Part shown: piece after piece, positions 47,401 to 57,987 of the stretch | Layout: the number at the start of each line of letters is the position of its first letter | Numbering within the stretch: position 1 is the first letter of the stretch | DNA from: Euglena gracilis | Taxonomy: Eukaryota > Euglenida > Euglenophyceae > Euglenales | DNA length: 64,000 nucleotides | Direction of reading: 5' to 3' | Assembly (NCBI GenBank): GCA_039621445.1 | Contig: CP154957.1 | Coordinates: 372,001 to 436,000, forward strand | The notes under the pieces: generated by a model | Told to the model about the DNA's origin: nothing | What the model saw: only the letters and a program-made list of their open reading frames with translations | Databases searched by the model: none | Program-made: the position numbers and the translations under genes

Positions 47401-50400
47401 ATCTGAAATTTGAAATGTGATTCAGTGGCAAAAATTCACATTCCAATTCATTTGATTCCCTATTTCAATGCCGCCCCTTGGTTGTTGGTTGGGGGGTCTT
47501 TGAGAAAGTGATTGGGGTGAGGTGCATTATGGAACAGTCGGTTCAGCCGAAGGCCGGATTGAAAACATTTTCAAGGGTGCTTTTTGGGGAGCCAAGATCC
47601 GCAAAATGCCAAATATCTCGAAAACGAAGTGAAAGCAAGCAAAACCTGTGGCGACCTAATTTGAAGCCCTTAAAACGCCCTATCGAACGGCGTTTTGATT
47701 TCCCCGCCAATTCCCGCCTAAGATGGGTGGAGAAAAGTGCTCCCCCATTCAGTGAATCTCTGCATCGGGACCCCAGCACCTGGCCACATGGACCACCTCA
47801 CCCCCGGCGGCCTCAACCGCCGGCCTGAGGCGCCGCTCCGGAAACGGCTGCTGCAGCAACCCAGAGTGCCCGTGGCGATGCCCCCTCCTGCCCCCCCCTG
47901 GAGGAACTACTTGCCCCCCCCCCATTCTTTTGGCTGCCACACATGTGTGTACTCCCCTGCCCCCAACCCAAGTACGCCCCAAATGTCCCGTCATTTTTGG
48001 TGTCCCGTCATTTTCCCGGTTGTTACAAACGGTGCCTCCTCCTCCCCAGTCCCCCCTCTCTCTCCCTCGACGGCTCTGCCCCCGTTCCCCGGCGCCAAGG
48101 CCGCAGACCCCCCCTCCCTGCCCCCCCGCTCCCCCGCCCGCTCCCCCATCTGCCGCCGCAGCCCCACCCCGTACCCCGCTGCCGACGCCGTGCCCACACA
48201 CCTCTGGCCCGCCATCCACGGCGTTTGGTGCCCCTTTTCTGCTTGTCATTATTTGTGTTATTATTGAGTTTATTTATTTTTGCCAGCCGCTCTAAATACC
48301 CCTAACACATAGAAGAATTTCCACGTCCACTTGTCAGCATGTCAGAAATTTCCTACCTGCCCCCCCCGGGCATTTGATGCCCCCGGGCAATTGACGCCCC
48401 CGGGCAATTGACGCACCCGGGCAATTGTCACCCCTGGCTGTGCTGGCCAATTTGTCACCCCGGGAAATTGTCACCCTCCTCCGTGCTGCCCAATTTGTCA
48501 CCCCCCCCACAGAAGATGTTTGTGAACTTGCTTTTCGCTGACACGACTCGATTCGTCGTCTTCTATTTTGCCACAACGTGCTGAGAAATGTCACATACCA
48601 AATGATCTGCACAATATCACAACCATAGCTGCATTTTTGCGTGTTCATTTGCGTTTCAGATGGTGTTCTTGGTCAGTTGGTTTTAATGTGGCCTACATGG
48701 GTGGGCAATTGACGCCCCTGGGTAATTGACGCCCCTGGGCAATTGTCACCCCCCTCTGTGCTGGCCAAATTGTCACCCTGGAAAATTGTCACCCCCCTCC
48801 GTGCTGCCCAATTTGTCGCGCGACAATTGCCCGGAGGGGGGGGTATGATAATTGTCGATTTTTTTGAAAGTTACAAAAGCCATTCAATTTGTGGTTTTTG
48901 TTGCAAAAGGGATGCTTCTGCAAACTTTTGCGGGCGACCCTGGGTTGGTGCTGCAATGTTGCTTCCATCCCGTGTGAAGTGCTCAGGGTTGGTGCTGCAA
49001 TGTTGCTTCCATCCCGTGTGAAGTGCTCACATTTATTTCCATGCATGCACATTGCTAATTTTTTACCGCAAACTTTCATTTTGGCCTGTTCTTCTCTCAT
49101 TGCCCAGAGAGGTCTGACTGCACCGCAGCCGCCCAACTGGGAGGCTCCGGACCACGAGTGTATCGTTGTGGAGGGTCCCCGGTTTTGCCACCGGGAGGTG
49201 TTCTCCAGGCTTGAGGTGTGCCCATCCCTGTCGCAACAACGCGCACCCTTTTGACTTGGCTTGGTGACTAGTTCCACACCAAAATACTAGATGCAAGCTA
49301 ATGTCCTGATGTTTGATGCTAGAACCGGACAAAAAGTGCGCCGCGGAATATTTTTTTTCTGTGCCGCATGTGCCGCGGCGCCGAAAATTATGTCACCGCG
49401 TGCGCCGCGGCACCGGAAATTATGTGACCGCGTGCGCCGCGGAATTTTTTTTTCTGTGCGCCACGTGCGCATCGGCTGCTGCAACTTGCACCGCGGCAGC
49501 GCTGCTTGCGCCGCGGCATAGTGCTACCATGTCAAAGCCCATCGTTTGAGCGCCTTTGCAGTCCCATGCCGCAACAAAAAAGCATGTGCTGCGGGAACGT
49601 CATTGGTGCGATGTGGGTGTGTTGTTGGTGTGCCGCCGCAGCGTTTCAGGTGCGCCGCGGGTGTGCCGCGGCAAAAATTCCATGGTGCGCCGCAGAAAAA
49701 AAAATTTGCGCCGTGGCAAAACTTCGCCGCGGCGCACTAAATGAAAGTCTGATGCTCAGTTAACATTTTTGTCTGGAATTCAGATTTTGAGTTTTGAAGG
49801 GGTCAGAAATTCATCATTGATTTTTTGTTGAAGCGAGTGGGCTATTTCCACCTCCTCTGGCCCAATTTCTTTCTGTGTTGGCCTGTCTTACATGTAGATC
49901 AGTTGGATTGGGTTTTCTGACTCCCGCCAGGCAACTGTTAGACCAATAAAGTCCCACCCCTTGAGGTGGATCGCAAGCCACCCGTTTGGAACAGATGGAA
50001 GAGTGTCAGCTTTTCAGTGTTGCAGGCAGTCGTCATGTCGTTTCTCTTTCGACCTCTCCTGAACAATGGACGCATCCCTGGGGGGCAAAGTTGTTCCTAC
50101 TGACCTGCATTTGCATGCTTCTGACCCAGATTATGGCAATATGCCCCATATTTCTCCCCACCTCACCAGGAACTCATTTGACGAGCTTGAAGGCGATGGT
50201 CTTCAGAATACGCCCACCCCCCCCATCTCCATCACATCTCCAAAGTATCTGTTTTATGTCCAGTGATCACGCGCCGCCCCCTCCCCCCAATCAATCACAG
50301 CGCACCAGTTTTATTCATGTTTTGGCTTGAAATCACTTTGAACAACGATCATCCCCAACCAGAGGTGGCCGAAACGCCGCCATATTTTTTTGCCAGGGTA

Positions 50401-53400
50401 GGAGGAGTCCCTGGCAATGACCGCATCCACAAAATGAGGTTTTATGTGGATATTTTCTCCTGAGAATGTCGTCCTGAAAATATGTCAGGTTTTTGTTCTC
50501 CCCAATGCTCCCCAATGGAAACCCCCTCTGTCCCTCTCCCCACACACGCACTCCCACACACAACAGAATGCACAAAACGCAAAGAATGAATACACAATGC
50601 AACACAATAAATGAATACACAATGAATACACGCACAAACACGCGCCTCAGAGAGACAGAGACATTCAGTGCTCTGAAGAAAGTTCTTCCATCATGCAACA
50701 TGGGGCTGCTCCATTCCTTTTGTGATCTCAAACGTCTTGACTGCCATTGAATGAGGTGTCCCGTCCATACATCAAAACGTTGTCGCAATGCCACCTCCTC
50801 TGCCCTGTCTTTTTTGTGATGGGCTGGCAGCTCTTTGACGCTTGTGCAAAATCTCATTAAACCCTTGTCAGAAAATGACGACGACGACGACGGTGTGAGT
50901 ATTAGTGAACGTGACCCCATTAGTTTTGAAATTTGTGGTATTGTAGTGTATTACGATCGACGTAAAATCCTCTCTGAATATGGACTTCTCTGTTTTGCTT
51001 TTGTTGTAGTTTTCAAAAATTTTGTTGAGCTCCGTTGTTTGTCAAAGTGAAATACCGCATTTGGGACCATATTTTTTGTTTGTGTGTGTGTGTGTGTTTT
51101 TGGACCGGCTAAATGGCATTTTTTCTGGGTTTTTTGTGTGGTGTGAGAATATGGATTCTTATGGACCAACCTTGGAACGTATGAAATTGATGCATAAATT
51201 GCTCAAATCTGATCAATCAAATCAAATCAAGAAATATCAAATGAACACACAAAAGCTCAGAAAACGCAATTTTGACCAAATGCATTCGCGGGGCCAGGGG
51301 CACAAAAAATTGGAAAACATGATGTTTGAAATTTTGAGAAGGTCCTGATCAGGGGTTTTTTTTAGTTGTGGACCCCGGGGGGGGGGGTAGGGTGGGTGGG
51401 TCCGGCTGATCACCCCCCCCCCCCCGGAGGGGGGTGGGATATATTTTTCGGCGCTGAAGGTGCCAAATTTTTTTGAAAAGGTGCTATATTTGGCATTTTC
51501 GCGATTTTTGTCATTTTCGGGGGGGAAAGTGGGTGGGCCCCCCGAGACCCCCCCCCCAGGGGCGCCCCCCCCCCCCAGGGGGTGGGTGGGTGGGTGGGGG
51601 GACCCCCCTCCCCCGGTCTTAAAAAAATCCTGATCCTGATTTTTTAAATTTATAGAATTTGTTGCATAGGATTGGCTTAATTGGAAGTGATACCAAACGG
51701 CACATCTTTTAGTCTGTGTGCAAAGGGGGGAAGTGATTGCGCAGTCTCCATTGTTTCGGGTCTGCGTCTGGGCAGCCAGCGCTTCATCTCACTCCCAGGC
51801 GATTGCGACTGATCTGATTGTAGGTCGGCAAACTGAATTAGCGCCCGGGTGCTTGCAAAAAAGGGGCCGTTTGGAAACACATTCCGTGTTTTCCCGCTTT
51901 CAATGGTATTTTACAGATTTATTGGTTTCGTGAAGCATGCACCAATGATTGGGAGGACAAATCCAACAAAAACTCTCCCCGGGAAAACCGTCCTTCAGAT
52001 ACCTCCCTTCTCCCCACTTCGGCTTGCTAATTTTCTCATATCCAGGTCGGACCATATACGGGACAGGAATTGTCAAGGATTTTGAGGAGGTACAAGGACC
52101 GACCAACAGCCAGTCGCGGCCAAGGTGTCCCTTGAGCTGAAGTGGATCCCATCCCGGGGAGGTCCAGGCAGCCAGCAGCCTTTTCTGGACCCCTTTCCCT
52201 CCCATCAATGAATTTTATTCATTTTGCTCCCTCCCAAAGGGCGGCTGACGATGGCGAATTATCCGCCTTTCGGGGTGCAATGATGGGCCAAAAATGGGGA
52301 AATGGGTTGGGATTGGGCTGGCCAGGGGACAGTTTGGGCCCCCAAAAAATGGATTTTTTTGCGGTGTTGAGGCCCATTTCAAAACTATCTATTCTGGATT
52401 GACAAGAGGGTTTTTGTATTTTTTACCCCCGAGCCTGACTGAAAACTGTGGGGGGCTCAGATAGGTGAACCCATTGCCCCACCCCCCAGCTTGTCCCATT
52501 GGAACCGATTAAACAGTCTGCTCGAAGTCACCCACACTTGTACTCGCTCATTGTCGCATGACAATTCTTTAGTTCTTTTGAGGGCGAGATCCCTGGCGGC
52601 GGATCTTCTCCACCCTCCTTCTCTTTCCCGTCTTCATTGCTTCTGCTGCCAGCGACATGGAGGGTCAGTTGAGGGGGAGCAGTGTCCATTCCAACGCACA
52701 TATGTGATGTCCTGATGTTTTTACCAACCTGTACCGCATGTGGCTGTGTGCAGTATGGGTCAATGTTCTGTTGTTGGTTGGTTGTATGTGAATTTGCGTT
52801 GTGGTCTTGTGTGTGGCATCCCTACCCCCCTCCCTGGCCCATCTTGGAAACAACAGTCCAGGGGAGGCCAAATTCAAGGAGGGCCATTTTGACGCCAGCA
52901 GCAGGTTTTTTTTCCGTCTAGTGCCCCCCCCCCCCCCCCCCGGGTTGGATGCTAGGGGAAGGCCCCCCCTGCCGACCCCCGCCCGGGGGGGGGTTTCAGG
53001 GTGGGTTGGGCAGGCACCCCTGTCCGGCGACCGATCCCGTTTTCTTTACCCTTTTGGCAAGGACCCACCCGACCCTGGGTACCCCAGGCTGCCCCCCCCG
53101 GGGGTGTGCCTGCTCTAGGTAGGCACCCTACAGCACCCCCCACCCCCTCCCCCCCGGTCGGTTAAAAATAGAGCCTGGCCAGCAGCCAAGGGGAGACAGC
53201 TTCATTGCCAATCCAAATGCCTAAAGGGGGAAGGCAGTTGGCTCCAAAGGCCGGGGAGAGGCAGCGAGCTGGGGCCAATGGGCCAGCAGGCACCGAAACG
53301 AGGGTGGCGGTGTGCGGGTACGTGAGTCTGCGCGAGGTGTGAGAGTATGCGATGAGCCCCCAGGGGCCGGAGATGTCGATGGTGTCACCCTCCTTGAACT

Positions 53401-56071
53401 TCCCATGGACTGGGGCGGGGCATCCTTAGCATTGGGGAGGTGGGCCTTGTGCCCCGGGGGGTGGGGGGTTGGACCCCGGTGCCTGCCAACTAAGCCAATT
53501 TTCACTTCCAAATGGCCATTTTCGACCCTGGCGACTTTGGCGTCAGGGTCTGTGCACACAACCCACCCCAAAGCCTGACCCCCTGGGGAGGGTCGAAAGT
53601 TGCCCCCCCTGCCTGCCTGCCCACAGCACCCCCCCCCTGGGTGCACTTCCTTAAAACCCTGATCCCAATACTAACAGAACGAAACCTCCCCACCCTCTTT
53701 AGTGTAGGCCACAGAGATGGGGATGGACCGGATGCCTATTTGGTCTCCTCTGACTCTGGCATTTTGTGTCTGTCAATAAAATTGCTCAATTCCATGTTGA
53801 AAAACAAAATGACATAGTGTCGGCAGCACTGTTTGGATGGTTGCTGAAACGTTGAATTGGGTTTGATGGCCCACAGCGCAATTATCACCCTGCTTGAAAT
53901 CTGTGAAGGTCAGATGTCACTTCTCGAAATATTTTATTTTGACCGGTGAACGCCTATTTGATTGGATTCAAAAGCAAGTCCAATGGATTCGAAGGTCAGC
54001 AAACAAATTGATTTTTTCCACTCGTTTGCTTTTGTGGATCAGCAGCTATCAAAAAGCTCCTCCTCAGCAATTGATCTTGACCAATCCCTGCTTTCCTCCC
54101 AGCCTCCATTCGCAGTGGGTTCCCACTTGAGCAGGCCCATAACGTTGCCCACATTGCAACACTTTGGTGTCGGTTTTTTTTTTTGCTTTCTCGGCCATCG
54201 GCCTCGCCGAGGGAGGGGGGTAGGCCTTTGGAATCCAAGGTTTATCCATGAACCAACTCCCACTGCAGGAAGGTGCCTCATCGGCACACATCCCTCATTG
54301 TCCCAGGGACCATTGATTAACCCATATTTATCCTAATTTTGTGTCCAGCCCGAGTTGCCCTCGTTTTACTGGGCCTTGGTCCCCAAAAGGGTACTGTAAA
54401 ACAGGGTCTATCTGCCAGCAAGAAAACGTGTATTTTGGAAACGACTCCCCAGCGCTTCCGAGCCATCAAATGGACCAATAAGAGAATCCAATCCCACAAC
54501 TGCCAAAAAAATTATTTTTCCAAAGCTGCTCAAAACTGGTGGGTAATCAAAATGTCCGGAAACCTAAATAGAGACGTATGCCCGTACTTTCATTTCTTTT
54601 CCCGCAGCTCTCCGCCTGGCCTGAGAAATTCCCATTTTTAGGCCATTTCTCGGCTGTTTTTGGGCTCAAAATCTGGAAAAATCAAGCAAAATGTTTGGCT
54701 GGGCCTGGCCAGACCGGTCAAGGCCCGGCTCGGCCAGGCAGCCGGTCATGTGGCTTTTGAAAACAAAGAGCTCAGCACCAGCCAAAACCTGGTACTGTGG
54801 GTGTGTGGGGGTGTGGGGGAAAACTGTGGGGGATTGTGGGGGCTTTTCTTTGCAGGACCACTCATCTTTCAGGACCATCACTCTCTCTCTCTCTCTGACC
54901 CTCCACTTGTGGGTTTGGGGGGAGGGTTCGACATGAGGAGGGTGTCCTGTCTCTAGGTGGGCGAACACCTCCCACCCCCCCCCGACTGTATGCGGATCCG
55001 GACCTTCCCCCCCCCCCCGATGGGAGTTGCCATCAGATACTGGTCACCAGGAGCTACAGCACCGTCAGATCAACACAGCCTGATCCTCGACGGCTTGATT
55101 TTCCAGCCCCTTCCGGTGGGAATCCAGGTACACCCTTTCCTACAATTCAGCTCTCCCTTTTGTGATCACACCGGTGTCTGGCCCTTCTCCCCAACTGTGC
55201 ACTGGCATCTTCTCTGAAAGGGGCTCCAACCCCCCAAAACAAATACCATTCCTCCCCACCATACAATCATTTAGTCACTGCCTCGGGGGATGGGTGCTAG
55301 TTTTTTCAGAGTGACTGACTGGTTTTCGGTCCATCCCCCCCCCCCGGAGAGTCGCAAAAAAACAACAACTACCAGCCCAATGTCCAACAACTATATATTT
55401 ACACCCTTCCAAAAACCAGTCAGTAACTACATACCTACCCCCCCCTGGGAAACTGTCATGCCCGAGAACCTGTCAGGGTCCCGCCCGGGAAACTGTCAGG
55501 GTCCCCGGTACCGGCCAACCTGTCAGTATAGGAAGTTGTCAGGGTCCCCGGTACCGGCCAACCTGTCAGGGTCATTTTTCATTGACTTTCCCTTGAAATG
55601 CCCTACCCGGGAAACTGTCAGGGTCCCGCCCGGGAAACTGTCAGGGTCCCCGGTATCGGCCAACCTGTCAGTATAGGAAGTTGTCAGGGTCCCCGGTACT
55701 GGCCAACCTGTCAGGTGACAGTTTCCCGGGGGGGGGGGGTAGGTATGAACACATATACAATATATACACATGTATTTAGTTACTGACTGGTTTTTGGAAG
55801 GGTGGAAAATGACCCTCTCCCCTCGCCCCAGGGTTAAACTGTAACCCCCCCCCCTAATTGTAGAGCGGGTGCTCTTGTAGTGGACGCTCGCTTCGCCATA
55901 GGGGGGGTGCTCTTCTATTTGGACCCTGCTCTTGTAGTGGACATCACACACATTTTCCTACAGCGTTCCAGCGCCCAGTCAGTTTCCGGTCCCCTCAACC
56001 TCCCTTCTCCACCTAAACCGGCAGCCAAGCGCAAACGGCAGCCGAGGTTGGAGGAATTGTTTAGCGGCTGA
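44308..56071 (+). CDS. second multi-exon gene, function unknown (span, exons listed separately)
   Basis: A chain of plus-strand exons from 44308 to a TGA at 56069-56071. Consecutive exons 44308, 45350 and 46468 agree in phase; so do 48050 and 49108, and 53703, 55037 and 55964. The product is Pro/Ser-rich in its first half, has conserved-looking segments (for example NWEAPDHECIVVEGPRFCHR) and ends with a basic nuclear-localisation-like tail. I recognise no domain. At least two exons are missing (before 50130 and around 52.1-53.7 kb), so the gene model is partial. A minus-strand flavin-reductase exon lies within its span. Confidence 0.5.
45350..45509 (+). CDS. exon of the second gene
   Basis: The acceptor GGTCCCCGCCTAAG precedes 45350. 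In the phase left by 44446 it reads WVPWPGPGGTRCANRSNSIS, then VLAEKGAPVCHGPPAPGLAV and REAVRPLSFSTS. The donor CGAT/GTAGAC at 45510 leaves two bases, matching 46468. A second donor at 45481 is possible. RSNSIS resembles a basophilic-kinase phosphosite. Confidence 0.55.
46468..46661 (+). CDS. Ser/Asn/Thr-rich exon of the second gene
   Basis: The acceptor GTGCTTCCCTAAG precedes 46468 and the donor CCCGAG/GTGTTT is at 46662. The frame reads PAAVRKDVLAAIRLSNSNTP, then LGSASNTPRGSMWGTPTNRG and ACVSAPVPFCVLAPQLQSST. It is the longest single-exon reading of this gene and phase-matched upstream. The repeated NTP/GTP motifs suggest phospho-regulated disorder. Confidence 0.65.
46895..47075. repeat. 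about 190-bp dispersed repeat (three copies in window)
   Basis: Copies at 40735-40930, 46015-46195 and 46895-47075 share AAACGCATTTTTTG(G/A)-like starts, a GGGTGGATGGG(T/C)C block and a common end CATTGAATGTGC(C/T)GGGA followed by a T-run. Identity is moderate. All lie in the plus orientation between or inside introns. Confidence 0.65.
47076..47186 (+). CDS. Ser/Leu-rich exon of the second gene (frame not certain)
   Basis: It has a textbook donor, GCTG/GTAAGTC, at 47187. Phase considerations favour the acceptor TTTTTTTGCTTAAG (47075) and the frame LLLSAASHSPLAPSGRSSRS then SDA. Two other frames are also open over 47116-47186, one reading APPVGRVSLTPGAEWTVQPL. The exon is likely; its frame is not settled. 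Confidence 0.45.
47777..47944 (+). CDS. Pro/Arg-rich exon of the second gene
   Basis: The acceptor CGGGACCCCAG precedes 47777 (alternative CCCATTCAG at 47752, same frame). It reads PGHMDHLTPGGLNRRPEAPL, then RKRLLQQPRVPVAMPPPAPP. A GT at 47945 leaves the phase needed by the exon at 48050, although the frame stays open through the intervening stretch and the two might be one exon. Confidence 0.55.
48050..48222 (+). CDS. Pro/Ser-rich exon of the second gene
   Basis: The acceptor GCCTCCTCCTCCCCAG precedes 48050. It reads PPLSPSTALPPFPGAKAADP, then PSLPPRSPARSPICRRSPTP and YPAADAVPTHLWPAIHG. A GT at 48223 ends it on a codon boundary, matching 49108. The repeated RSP motifs are typical SP phosphosites. 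Confidence 0.6.
48365..48842. repeat. dispersed repeat with CGGGCAATTG ends, copy 2
   Basis: Second copy of the family at 26785-27205, with ends CCCGGGCATTTG and GACAATTGCCCGG next to C/G runs. The shared interior includes CGCTGACACGACTCG and GATGGTGTTCTTGGTCA. The copies differ by indels near the ends. Confidence 0.7.
49108..49215 (+). CDS. exon of the second gene
   Basis: The acceptor TTCTCTCATTGCCCAG precedes 49108 and the donor CTTGAG/GTGTGC is at 49216. Exactly 36 codons in phase 0: RGLTAPQPPNWEAPDHECIV, then VEGPRFCHREVFSRLE. Unlike its neighbours this is not low-complexity and looks like part of a folded region (Trp, Cys and His spaced within a hydrophobic frame). No family is recognised. 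Confidence 0.7.
49330..49745. repeat. GCGCCGCGG-rich degenerate repeat block
   Basis: Some fifteen GCCGCGG/GCGCCGCGG-like strings recur, separated by GAAATTATGT and T/A-runs (for example at 49338, 49370, 49405, 49435, 49655 and 49725). It is a CpG-dense island in AT-richer surroundings. The open frames through it are repeat artefacts. Confidence 0.6.
50130..50244 (+). CDS. exon of the second gene
   Basis: The acceptor ATGCTTCTGACCCAG precedes 50130 and the donor TCCAAA/GTATCT is at 50245. It reads YGNMPHISPHLTRNSFDELE, then GDGLQNTPTPPISITSPK. Phase does not match the exon ending at 49215, so an intermediate exon is expected. If not spliced, the frame ends at a TGA 50264-50266. Confidence 0.6.
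50872..50894 (+). CDS. possible acidic micro-exon
   Basis: The acceptor ACCCTTGTCAG precedes (GAC)n and the donor ACGGT/GTGAGTA is a near-perfect consensus. The 23 bases encode NDDDDDG. The phase with 50244 does not fit, so this may be longer than drawn or not used. Confidence 0.3.
51350..51632 (+). mobile_element. hAT-like MITE, copy 3
   Basis: Starts CAGGGGTTTTTTTTAGTTG and ends GTCTTAAAAAAATCCTG, with the family core GGCGCTGAAGGTGCCAAA. Flanks are GTCCTGAT (51342-51349) and ATCCTGAT (51633-51640), seven of eight identical. It lies in an intron of the second gene, same orientation as the other copies. Confidence 0.8.
52046..52089 (+). CDS. short exon of the second gene
   Basis: The acceptor TTTTCTCATATCCAG precedes 52046 and the donor GAGGAG/GTACAAG is at 52090. 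It reads RTIYGTGIVKDFEE. Both splice sites are clean. It ends on a codon boundary; the next exon called needs another phase, so one exon is missing between. Confidence 0.5.
52902..53177. mobile_element. hAT-like MITE with perfect 8-bp duplication
   Basis: Starts CAGGTTTTTTTTCCGTCTAG and ends GTTAAAAATAGAGCCTG. The flanks 52894-52901 and 53178-53185 are both GCCAGCAG, a perfect 8-bp target duplication. It is 276 bp with C/G-run body. The ends differ from the CAGGGGTTTTTTTTAG family but keep the CAG-T-run plan. Confidence 0.85.
53322..53409 (-). CDS. exon of a cytochrome b5 reductase / FNR-like flavoprotein
   Basis: On the minus strand an acceptor ATGCCCCGCCCCAG is followed by HGKFKEGDTIDISGPWGLIA, then YSHTSRRLT. 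The pattern 'G-(K)-x-K-x-G-D-x-I-x-x-x-G-P-x-G-x-x-x-Y' is the end of the FAD-binding domain of NADH-cytochrome b5 reductases and related nitrate-reductase domains, just before the NAD-binding GGTGxTP domain. Codons are G/C-ending. A donor CTCAC/GTACCC ends it; others are possible. I found neither the preceding RPYTP part nor the GGTGxTP part nearby, so the gene has distant exons or this is a relic. It lies inside an intron of a plus-strand gene. Confidence 0.55.
53703..53765 (+). CDS. exon of the second gene
   Basis: The acceptor CCACCCTCTTTAG precedes 53703. It reads VGHRDGDGPDAYLVSSDSGI, with a donor ATTTT/GTGTCT at 53766. The two leftover bases fit the exon at 55037 and give DSGILYWSPGATAPS across the junction. 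Confidence 0.45.
55037..55127 (+). CDS. exon of the second gene
   Basis: The acceptor GTTGCCATCAG precedes 55037 and the donor ATCCAG/GTACAC is at 55128. The chosen frame reads YWSPGATAPSDQHSLILDGL, then IFQPLPVGIQ, ending on a codon boundary that matches the terminal exon. A second frame (ILVTRSYSTVRSTQ...) is also open but would put the final exon out of frame. Confidence 0.55.
55398..55810. repeat. nested inverted-repeat element with AAACTGTCA units
   Basis: The outer arms CCAAAAACCAGTCAGTAACTA and TAGTTACTGACTGGTTTTTGG enclose inner arms CATACCTACCC and GGGTAGGTATG, then GGGAAACTGTCA and TGACAGTTTCCC. Inside are five or six tandem units of CCGGCCAACCTGTCAGGGTCCC type. It is the most complete copy in the window of a family with partial copies near 22335, 26690, 27260, 33935 and 38725. 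Confidence 0.75.
55964..56071 (+). CDS. terminal exon of the second gene, basic tail
   Basis: The acceptor CATTTTCCTACAG precedes 55964. In phase 0 it reads RSSAQSVSGPLNLPSPPKPA, then AKRKRQPRLEELFSG and TGA at 56069-56071. AAKRKRQPR is a classical nuclear localisation signal. RLEELF followed by a short end resembles tails that bind partner proteins, but no specific motif is assigned. Phase matches the exon ending at 55127. Confidence 0.65.
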   Translation, partial: RSSAQSVSGPLNLPSPPKPAAKRKRQPRLEELFSG

Positions 56072-56213
56072 GCTCTGGGAAGCTTGCCTTTTTGAGGCAA
56101 GTTACAAACCTTGCCACAATCACATGGAATGACTTGCCTTGCTTCTGCTTCCATTGGTTTTCCAGGGGGGTGCTCTTGTAGTGGACGCTCGCTTCACCAG
56201 AGGGGGGGTGCTC

Positions 56214-57987
56214 CAGACATTCATTTAGTGTGGTACACCAAGGTTGTCATTTTGTGGTTCACTGTGGACACCACAAAAATTTTTGTGGTTCACCTGTGGA
56301 CACCAAAAATTTTTTTGTGGTTCACTTGTGGACACCAAAAATTTTTTGTGGTTCACCTGTGGACACCAAAGTAATATTTGTGGTTCACGTGTGGACACCA
56401 AAAAAATTCCCACCGCCTGCTGACATTTGCATCATTTTCTTTCTCATCAACAGCAAGGAAGCAATCTTCTTTGAACATGTTTGACTCAGGCGGCGTAAGT
56501 TGGCCTACAATTCTGGTGCTCTAAAAACAGAAGAGGAAGCGGAAAACCACTTCCAAAAAAGGGTCATATTTTTCGATTTTTTTTGAAGAGGTTCTGATTT
56601 TGGCCAATTCCGGTGGACGTTTGGCTCACAGTAAAGGAGACCTATACAGTTGAAAACAGACCTAAGAAGGCCAATTTACTTTCGAATTCTGGTAAAATCA
56701 ACAAAACCAATCAAGAAATACATGAACAGGAGGAACCGACAAAAACAAGCGTTGTTTCTGCTGCCGTAGGCCCCGAAGGAACGAAACAGAAAAATTAAAA
56801 AATGGAAGCGGTAAATATTGCATTCCGCTTCAAAAGCAGGAGATGTGCAACGAAAACTGAACGCAATGAATTATACAGAATGTAATGTAAAAAATATGCA
56901 TAATGTTTGCACACCAAAAAGGAAGCGTAAAACCGCTTTGAAAGAATCCGTAAAAAAATGGTATGAATTGAAATGATCAACAATGATCACCAAACGATAT
57001 TCCAATCCCAATAACAACGAAGAACGTTAATATTTATGAAATTTATGAAGATAACAGGAACTGGACAAACTGAACAGAAATTGAATGTCATTATCCAAAG
57101 TGCATAATGCAAATACGTCAAACCACGTGGAGACAATTGCACGAGTTACGAAAGGTAGAACAGGCGAAACGATACAGACCTTCTGTTCACTTCCCCGTGC
57201 TTCACTTGGAAGGACATTTCGATATGACATTGGCGTAAAACCTGCAAAAAAAAACAGAGCAAATATGAAGCGGTTATCCGCTTCCTCAGGCTGACATAAT
57301 ACCTTTTAATTATCTCATATTGCCAAACTGCAAAAACCAGAATGAGGCTGACACTTACCTTTCTGAATGAAAAACTATACTGAATGTGGTCTTTCATTGA
57401 ATGGTCAAGTTGAAGATCTGACACCACATCAATGAAGTGGCTTTCCGGCTCCTACCTCAAAACAAAGCACATGGCATTGCCGATTTTTCAGGCACTTTTT
57501 CAGGCACTGAGGCACTCAACTGACATCCCACAATGCCCCAGAACGCTCCCAATGTCCGCAGCCATGCCAAAGCCCCACGATAATGTCGCGTGTTTCTGCT
57601 TCCATGAAGCGGAATTCCGCTTCATCGACGCCAGTACTTAACTTTTTGATGGTATCCTTGTTGGGTAAGTTGTCTACAGAGCATGTCTGATTGAGAACTC
57701 TCGATAGCAATCTGTCCAATTCCAACTGCCACGCTTCGTGGATTGAGCCGGGGCCAAGGCTCAGAATGTGGCTGAGGTGTCTAAAGATCAATCCGCTTTT
57801 AGGTGTAAATTTTTTTTTTCTCGATCCTCAATCAATTTTTGTGGACCACAAATTTTTTTGTGGACACCACAAAAATTTTTGTGGTTCACCTGTGGACACC
57901 AAAAAAAAATTTGTGGTTCACCTGTGGACACCAGAAAAAAATTTGTGGTTCACACGTCTTTTGTGAACCACACTAAATGAATGTCTG
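56214..57987. mobile_element. complete 1.77-kb non-autonomous hAT element
   Basis: Termini CAGACATTCATTTAGTGTGG and CCACACTAAATGAATGTCTG are perfect inverted repeats of 20 bases. The flanks 56206-56213 and 57988-57995 are both GGGTGCTC, a perfect 8-bp duplication. Subterminal repeats GTGGTTCACCTGTGGACACC occur about five times near the left end and at least twice near the right end, as expected for transposase-binding sites of hAT elements. The interior has no transposase I can recognise. It inserted inside another repeat (see 55860-58040). Confidence 0.9.

Noticed and set aside
52490-52655. Minus-strand frame rich in Glu/Lys/Pro after a GGCAG acceptor
   Set aside because: Protein-like but isolated, with a stop at its end and a competing plus-strand frame; not enough support.
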